A stretch of DNA of 10,163 nucleotides from Pseudomonadota bacterium (lineage in GTDB: Bacteria > Pseudomonadota > Alphaproteobacteria > ATCC43930 > CGMCC-115725), in contig JAJYIC010000063.1 of the NCBI GenBank assembly GCA_021790295.1, forward strand, positions 1-10,163. The letters run 5' to 3'. The position numbers were made by a program, and so were the translations under genes. The notes under the pieces are model-generated. The model saw only the letters and a program-made list of their open reading frames with translations, had not been told where the DNA came from and did no database searches. Positions 6,331 to 10,163 of this stretch are shown one piece after another (position 1 is the stretch's first letter; every line of letters starts with the position of its first letter).

Positions 6331-7089
6331 TTATGCGCCCGCCGTCCTTGCCGTTCCCTTGCGCGCGAGGCCGCGTTCGCGACGATGGGCGGCGACAAGG
6401 CCCGAAAGGCTCTGAAAGCGGAAATCGAAACGGACGCCCGGAGGAGGAGGCGGCGTCGCGCCCGAGCCTTTCCTCCCCGCGCGGCGATCGATCCAAACCG
6501 AGGCGAGAGCGCAAAGATTGGCCGGGGCGTGATCGTGGAAAAGGCTTTGCGCGATGTGCAAAAGATCGCTTTTGGCAAAACCCTCTTTTTGCAAAGCCTC
6601 GATCATGAAACGGAAATTGCGCAGGTCGGGCTTGTAAGAGCCGATCTCTTCGGCCGTGAAAACATGGTCGAAAACGATCCCCAGCTTCTCCCGGCTCTTG
6701 GCGAAGCTGGAGCGGTCGACATTCGAAAGGATCGCGAGCTTGTAAAAGCCTTTGAGATAACGCAAGGCCGCGACCGTATCGGGAAAAGGCGGCCATTCGG
6801 CGATCGAAAGCGCAAAAGCGAGCGCTTCCCTCTCCTCGCCCTCGACGCCCCACGCGCGGGCAAGGGCCTCATAGACGCGGGCGAGGATCTCACGGTAGAT
6901 GAGGCGCGGATTGAGGGCTTCCTCTTCGCTTTCCTCGCGGGCAAAGGCGGCGAGGATTTCCTCGCGAGAGAGCGCCCTCCCGCTCTTCTCGACGAGTGGC
7001 GAAAGCGCCTTTAGGATGCCTTTTCCCCAATCGATCAGCGTGCCGTAACAATCGAAGGTCAAGACCTTGAAATCGCCGAGCTTCGGCAT
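6331..7089 (-). CDS. Haloacid dehalogenase-type HAD hydrolase
   Basis: The 252-residue protein has the HAD motifs in order. Motif I is FDCYGTLIDW (12-21) with nucleophile Asp13; Tyr at position +2 instead of Asp is typical of the L-2-haloacid dehalogenase (type II) branch rather than phosphatases. Motif II is LSNVDRSSF (121-129), motif III SYKPDLRNFRF (151-161, Lys153) and motif IV LLHIAQSLFHDHAPA (176-190). SVWIDRR (197-203) and a Pro-rich loop follow. Dehalogenase activity cannot be assumed, because many relatives act on other substrates. The ATG at 7089 gives the normal N-terminus, although the ribosome site (GTGGGG) is modest. It leads a two-gene operon with yjbQ and diverges from the amine oxidase gene. 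Confidence 0.9.
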   Translation of the reverse strand: MPKLGDFKVLTFDCYGTLIDWGKGILKALSPLVEKSGRALSREEILAAFAREESEEEALNPRLIYREILARVYEALARAWGVEGEEREALAFALSIAEWPPFPDTVAALRYLKGFYKLAILSNVDRSSFAKSREKLGIVFDHVFTAEEIGSYKPDLRNFRFMIEALQKEGFAKSDLLHIAQSLFHDHAPANLCALASVWIDRRAGRKGSGATPPPPPGVRFDFRFQSLSGLVAAHRRERGLARKGTARTAGA

Positions 7090-7095
7090 CGATCC

Positions 7096-7118
7096 CCACA
7101 AGGGAAAGCTTTCCGTGG
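7096..7118. promoter_or_regulatory. Palindrome in the HAD gene leader
   Basis: GGAAAGCTTTCC (7103-7114) is a perfect 12-bp palindrome lying 14 to 25 bases before the HAD start codon, flanked by CCAC (7096-7099) and GTGG (7115-7118). It lies in the 105-base divergent gap. It could be an operator or a small hairpin in the leader; no known family consensus is recognised. Confidence 0.35.
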
Positions 7119-7194
7119 CGCAGTTCTGCGGCGAGCATAACGCGCGCTCCGCCGCTTTGGCGCGGATTTTGGCGAAAGGCCGGAGAAGAGGGCG

Positions 7195-8448
7195 GTGAAC
7201 AGGTTTTCTTCCGAAGTCGATGTCGCGGTCCTCGGCGCTGGAGCGGCGGGGATCGCCGCGGCGCGCAGGCTCAAGGAAGCGGGCGGCCTTTCCCTCATCG
7301 TCCTCGAAGCGCGCGAGCGCGTCGGCGGGCGCCTGTTGACGGTCGAACGGGAAGGCCTGCCGCTCGACCTCGGCGGCGAGTGGCTTCATTCGGCCGACCG
7401 CAACCTCCTCGTCGGGATCGCGGAGAGCGCGGGGTTCGCCCTTTACCGCCGCCTGCCCGAGTGGACTTCGCGGCTCACTCGAAGCGGCGAAAGCCCGGAG
7501 GACGAAGCCGATTGGCTTGCCGCACGCGAGGCTCATTTCCGCGCCTTGCGCGCGGCCGCCCGCGACGGGGAGGACCGTCCGGCGGCCTGCGTGCTGAAGC
7601 CCGGAGGACGCTGGAACCCTCTTCTCGATGCGATCAGCAGTTGGGCGAACGGCGCCGAACTCGACCGCATCTCACTCGAGGACAATGTGCGTTACGAGGA
7701 CAGCGCCATAAACTGGCGCCTTTTCGAAGGCTTTGGCCGCCTTTTCGAGGTTCTGGCGCGGGATCTGCCGGTCGCTCTCGGCGCCGCGGTCGAAACGGTC
7801 GAGCACGGCGGGAAAAGGGTTCGCCTCGAAACGGCGCGAGGAACGATTTCGGCGAAGCGCGCGATCCTCACCATGCCGACCGCGATCCTCGCCGAAGAGG
7901 CTTTGCGTTTCGCCCCTCCCCTTCCCGACAAGCTCGCCGCCGCCGCCGCTCTTCCTTTGGGGCTCGACAACAAGCTCTTTTTCGGTTTCGAAGGGGAGAT
8001 CGCCGGGATCGAGGCCGATGCGACCCTCGTCGGCTCTGCGTGGCGGCGGGAGACGGCGGCCTATCAACTGCGGCCTTTCGGGCGGCCTCTAGTCTCCTCT
8101 TTTTTCGGCGGCCGCTTTGCCGCCGCTCTCGAACGCGAAGGACTACAGGCGATGGCCGATTTTGCGCTCGAGGAGCTGGCGCGGATCTTCGGCGGCGACA
8201 TGCGCCGCCGGTTGCGGCCGTTGGCGGCAAGCGCGTGGGGAAAGGATCCTTTTGCCCGAGGTTCCTATTCCTATGCGTTGACGGGTCATGCCGGGGCGCG
8301 CGCGATCCTCGCCGCCCCCGTCGAAGAGCGCCTCTTTTTTGCCGGAGAGGCCTGTTCGCCGAATTTCTTTACCGCCGCCCACGGCGCCTACGAAACCGGT
8401 CTCGCCGCGGCCGAAGCGGTGCTCGCGAGCTTCGGCAGGGCGCGGTAG
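7195..8448 (+). CDS. Flavin monoamine oxidase family protein
   Basis: A 417-residue FAD protein of the amine oxidase (MAO/polyamine oxidase) family, which oxidises C-N bonds with oxygen or another acceptor. Visible motifs are the dinucleotide fold VAVLGAGAAGIAAARRL (10-26), IVLEARERVGGRLLTV (35-50) and LPLDLGGEWLH (55-65), where GGEW stands in for the GGxW of the family. There is a mid-domain ALGAAVETVEHGGKRVRLE stretch, and the C-terminal FAD block LFFAGEACSPNFFTAAHGAY (380-399) followed by ETGLAAAEAVL. No signal peptide is seen, so it is probably cytoplasmic. The GTG start at 7195 is preceded by GGAGAAGAGGGC; no in-frame ATG precedes the dinucleotide fold. The substrate is unknown, and amine, polyamine or amino-acid oxidation are all possible. 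Confidence 0.88.
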   Translation: MNRFSSEVDVAVLGAGAAGIAAARRLKEAGGLSLIVLEARERVGGRLLTVEREGLPLDLGGEWLHSADRNLLVGIAESAGFALYRRLPEWTSRLTRSGESPEDEADWLAAREAHFRALRAAARDGEDRPAACVLKPGGRWNPLLDAISSWANGAELDRISLEDNVRYEDSAINWRLFEGFGRLFEVLARDLPVALGAAVETVEHGGKRVRLETARGTISAKRAILTMPTAILAEEALRFAPPLPDKLAAAAALPLGLDNKLFFGFEGEIAGIEADATLVGSAWRRETAAYQLRPFGRPLVSSFFGGRFAAALEREGLQAMADFALEELARIFGGDMRRRLRPLAASAWGKDPFARGSYSYALTGHAGARAILAAPVEERLFFAGEACSPNFFTAAHGAYETGLAAAEAVLASFGRAR

Positions 8449-8484
8449 CGCGCTTCGAATGTTGCGCGTCACGCGCGAATCCCA

Positions 8485-8512
8485 TTGTTTTTTTACCCAG
8501 AAACGCGATAAT
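8485..8512 (+). promoter_or_regulatory. Possible promoter of the beta-propeller gene
   Basis: GATAAT (8507-8512) is a near-consensus -10 hexamer, with TTGTTT (8485-8490) 16 bases upstream as a partial -35. The gap around it is strikingly AT-rich for this window and includes seven T residues at 8488-8494. Initiation near 8519 would leave a very short leader before GTG 8526, or about 22 bases before ATG 8541. Confidence 0.4.
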
Positions 8513-8525
8513 TTGGTGAGGCGGG

Positions 8526-9797
8526 GTGGCGAACCGGGGAATGACGCGCCGGTTGCATGCCGCGCGGTGCGAGGAGGTGCTTCTGCAAAAGCCCCTGCGT
8601 AAATTGGGCGGCCGTTCAATTGGACGCGTTGCGGGGGCGGCGGGCGTCATCCTTCTGGCCTGCCAGCCGGCAGTGAGAGCTTCCGGCAGTCACAACCAAC
8701 ATGCGGTCGCCTATCAGATCAATGCGGCGCATTCCGGCCGTATGTCATTACCCTACGGGATGAAGCTCGTCCCACCGTTGGTCCTCGAGTGGTCTCGAAA
8801 CCTCGGCGGGCCGGTTTCCTATCCGTTGATTGCCGATGGGCTGGTATTCGTCACAGTCGGAAACACCGGAAGCTACGGCACCGAGTTCTATGCGCTCAAG
8901 CTGTCGACCGGCGACATCGTTTACCAGAAGCCGATCAGCGGAACCTATTACTGGTCTAATGCGGCCTATGACCACAAGCGAGTCTTCGTCGTCAATTTCG
9001 ATGGCGAGCTTCAGGCTTTCGCGGCGGCGACCGGCGACCCGGCGTGGTCGGTACAACTGCCTGGACAATGGGCGTTTTCTTCGCCGCCAACGGCACGCGG
9101 CGGGCAGGTCTTTGTCGGCGGCGCAGGTGACGGAGGGACGCTTTATGCCGTCGATGAAGCGAGCGGAAATGTGAACTGGTCGGCGTTGGTTCTAAATGGT
9201 GACAACAGTTCGCCTGCGCTCGGCGACCAAGGGGTCTATGTTTCCTATCCCTGCCAGGCGTACAAGTTCAATCCGAGCAGCGGGACTCTGCTGTGGAACT
9301 ACAACGGCGGCTGCGAGGGAGGCGGCGGCAAGACGCCGGTCTATCATCAAGACCGGCTCTATGTCCGAGACCTGGACGGCGGCTCGAACGCGATATTGGA
9401 CGCGGCGAGCGGCGCCGAACTGGAGGGTTTCGGCGCGGTGCCGGCGCCGGCCTTCTTGGGAAACTACGGATTTTTTCTGGCGAATGGAACATTATACGGC
9501 ATCGCTCTCGATACCGGGAATGCGCTGTGGAGTTTTGCTGGTGACGGCGAGCTGACGACAGCCCCGATCGTCTTCGGCAAGGCCGTCTTCGTCGGCAGCG
9601 GCAGGGGCAGACTTTACATGCTCGACCGGCGAACCGGGGGGATCGAATGGATGACCAACGTCGGGGCACCGATCCCGGCGCCCGACGAGCAAAACGCATC
9701 GCAACCCTTGACCGGTCTCGGGGCCGGGGAAGGCCGACTGATCGTGCCTGCGGGCAGCTCTATCTCGGCTTATGTTCCCTCTGGTTTGTCGCCGTAG
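8526..9797 (+). CDS. Exported PQQ-type beta-propeller protein, probable lipoprotein
   Basis: The 423-residue protein carries seven copies of the PQQ-enzyme-repeat motif (hydrophobic-A/Y-x-D-x-x-TG-x-x-x-W). They are near residues 122-134, 162-175, 206-218, 245-257, 289-300, 323-335 and 363-375, enough for a seven-bladed propeller. The N-terminus has basic residues, then a hydrophobic core GAAGVILLAC (37-46). LLAC fits a lipobox with Cys46, while a conventional cut after VRA (50-52) is the alternative, so it acts in the periplasm or at a membrane. Catalytic PQQ-dehydrogenase motifs are not recognised and the length is short for those enzymes; a scaffold role is likely (BamB is a distant analogue). 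The start may be GTG 8526 or ATG 8541. Two sampled 60-base lines are about 58% G+C, against 65-72% in two neighbouring-gene lines. Confidence 0.85.
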   Translation: MANRGMTRRLHAARCEEVLLQKPLRKLGGRSIGRVAGAAGVILLACQPAVRASGSHNQHAVAYQINAAHSGRMSLPYGMKLVPPLVLEWSRNLGGPVSYPLIADGLVFVTVGNTGSYGTEFYALKLSTGDIVYQKPISGTYYWSNAAYDHKRVFVVNFDGELQAFAAATGDPAWSVQLPGQWAFSSPPTARGGQVFVGGAGDGGTLYAVDEASGNVNWSALVLNGDNSSPALGDQGVYVSYPCQAYKFNPSSGTLLWNYNGGCEGGGGKTPVYHQDRLYVRDLDGGSNAILDAASGAELEGFGAVPAPAFLGNYGFFLANGTLYGIALDTGNALWSFAGDGELTTAPIVFGKAVFVGSGRGRLYMLDRRTGGIEWMTNVGAPIPAPDEQNASQPLTGLGAGEGRLIVPAGSSISAYVPSGLSP

Positions 9798-9965
9798 CGC
9801 AAAGCCTCCCGCGCGATCAAAGGCGGCGAGGCCCCCTCTATCGCCGGACAGGGGAAAGCTTCGCCCATCTGCGCGGTCCAGCCATCTGCGCGGTCCAGAA
9901 TGTCATTGATCTGACGGGATCGGCTCCCACTCAAGGGCAGTCTCTGCGGCGCATTCCCCACGGTC
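9798..9965. other. Convergent gap between propeller and peptidase genes
   Basis: This 168-base gap contains no credible gene and no clear terminator for either convergent neighbour. Its one clear structure is the 17-bp tandem duplication at 9865-9898. Confidence 0.5.
9865..9898. repeat. Exact 17-bp tandem duplication
   Basis: CCATCTGCGCGGTCCAG occurs at 9865-9881 and again, with no base between, at 9882-9898. The copies are identical, which suggests a recent slippage event or the start of a variable-number repeat. Seventeen is not a multiple of three and no gene covers it. Confidence 0.9.
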
Positions 9966-10163
9966 CTACGGGCTTTGCCGCGAAAGAAGATCGAGGATGG
10001 TCGCGGCGAGAGCCTTGGCGCGCGGGACGATCGTGTCGATGCGGCACCATTCTCTCTCGCTATGGGCGTTGCCGCCGACGGGGCCGGTCGCACAAAGGGT
10101 CGGGGTTCCGAGCGCGGCGGTAAAGCCGCTGTCCGCCGAGCCCCCGGTCGCCTCTCCCGAAAC
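9966..10163 (-). CDS. C-terminal end of an M20 family metallopeptidase (partial)
   Basis: The minus strand is open from the right edge to a TAG at 9966-9968, giving 65 residues in phase with base 10163. The fragment reads GGSADSGFTAALGTPTLC, then ATGPVGGNAHSEREWCRID and TIVPRAKALAATILDLL. This is the end of the catalytic domain of the M20 family (carboxypeptidase G2/ArgE/DapE type). These are di-zinc enzymes that cleave peptides, acylated amino acids or related amides; the His of GGNAHS corresponds to a zinc ligand. The substrate cannot be told because the N-terminal part, including the dimerisation domain, lies outside the window. It converges on the beta-propeller gene and is unlikely to be co-regulated with it. 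Confidence 0.87.
   Translation of the reverse strand, partial: VSGEATGGSADSGFTAALGTPTLCATGPVGGNAHSEREWCRIDTIVPRAKALAATILDLLSRQSP

Noticed and set aside
8464..8494. Intrinsic terminator after the amine oxidase gene
   Set aside because: The GCGCG-TCA-CGCGC hairpin is separated from the seven-T run by 11 bases, so the geometry is wrong for a standard terminator; the T-run fits better as part of the promoter region.
9770..10093. 107-codon minus-strand frame
   Set aside because: It is out of frame with the M20 peptidase fragment, which has clear family motifs in the same DNA.
1..10163. CRISPR array, retron, toxin-antitoxin or other defence system
   Set aside because: No regularly spaced repeats, reverse transcriptase, nuclease or small paired genes were seen; the recognised genes are metabolic or stress-related.

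Overview
The window looks like a GC-rich alphaproteobacterial chromosome, most likely Hyphomicrobiales. The grounds are high G+C at third codon positions, a perfect Fnr/FixK-type site, a rhizobial-style BluB and an NnrS-family membrane protein. A Beijerinckiaceae/Methylocystaceae-like relative is a guess from style only. I see no rRNA, CRISPR array, insertion sequence, phage gene or toxin-antitoxin pair. This is mostly housekeeping and accessory metabolism, not an obvious defence or mobile island.

Left edge (1-600): a minus-strand gene probably begins at base 26 behind a good Shine-Dalgarno and leaves the window. About 255 bases upstream of it is a perfect TTGAT-N4-ATCAA site (281-294). A complete minus-strand tRNA-Glu(TTC) with encoded CCA lies at 525-600.

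Centre-left (680-4500): plus-strand bluB (5,6-dimethylbenzimidazole synthase) and an LLM-class flavin oxidoreductase are followed by a minus-strand pair, nnrS and a SAM methyltransferase, which overlap by four bases. The oxidoreductase and methyltransferase genes converge and overlap by 11 bases. The nnrS leader carries a tandem 12-bp repeat that duplicates its Shine-Dalgarno.

Centre-right (4641-7089): an orphan NADH-type ferredoxin reductase runs rightward, divergent from nnrS. It converges with a minus-strand operon of a haloacid-dehalogenase-type HAD hydrolase and a YjbQ/UPF0047 protein, whose best start is a TTG.

Right (7195-10163): a flavin monoamine oxidase-family protein is followed by a predicted exported, probably lipid-anchored seven-bladed PQQ-type beta-propeller of lower G+C. 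The C-terminal end of an M20 metallopeptidase enters from the right on the minus strand. Between these last two is an exact 17-bp tandem duplication.

The genes do not form one pathway. Several encode flavin-dependent redox enzymes (BluB, the LLM oxidoreductase, ferredoxin reductase, amine oxidase). nnrS and the Fnr/FixK site both hint at an oxygen- or nitric-oxide-responsive lifestyle, but they are more than 3 kb apart and nothing here links them directly.
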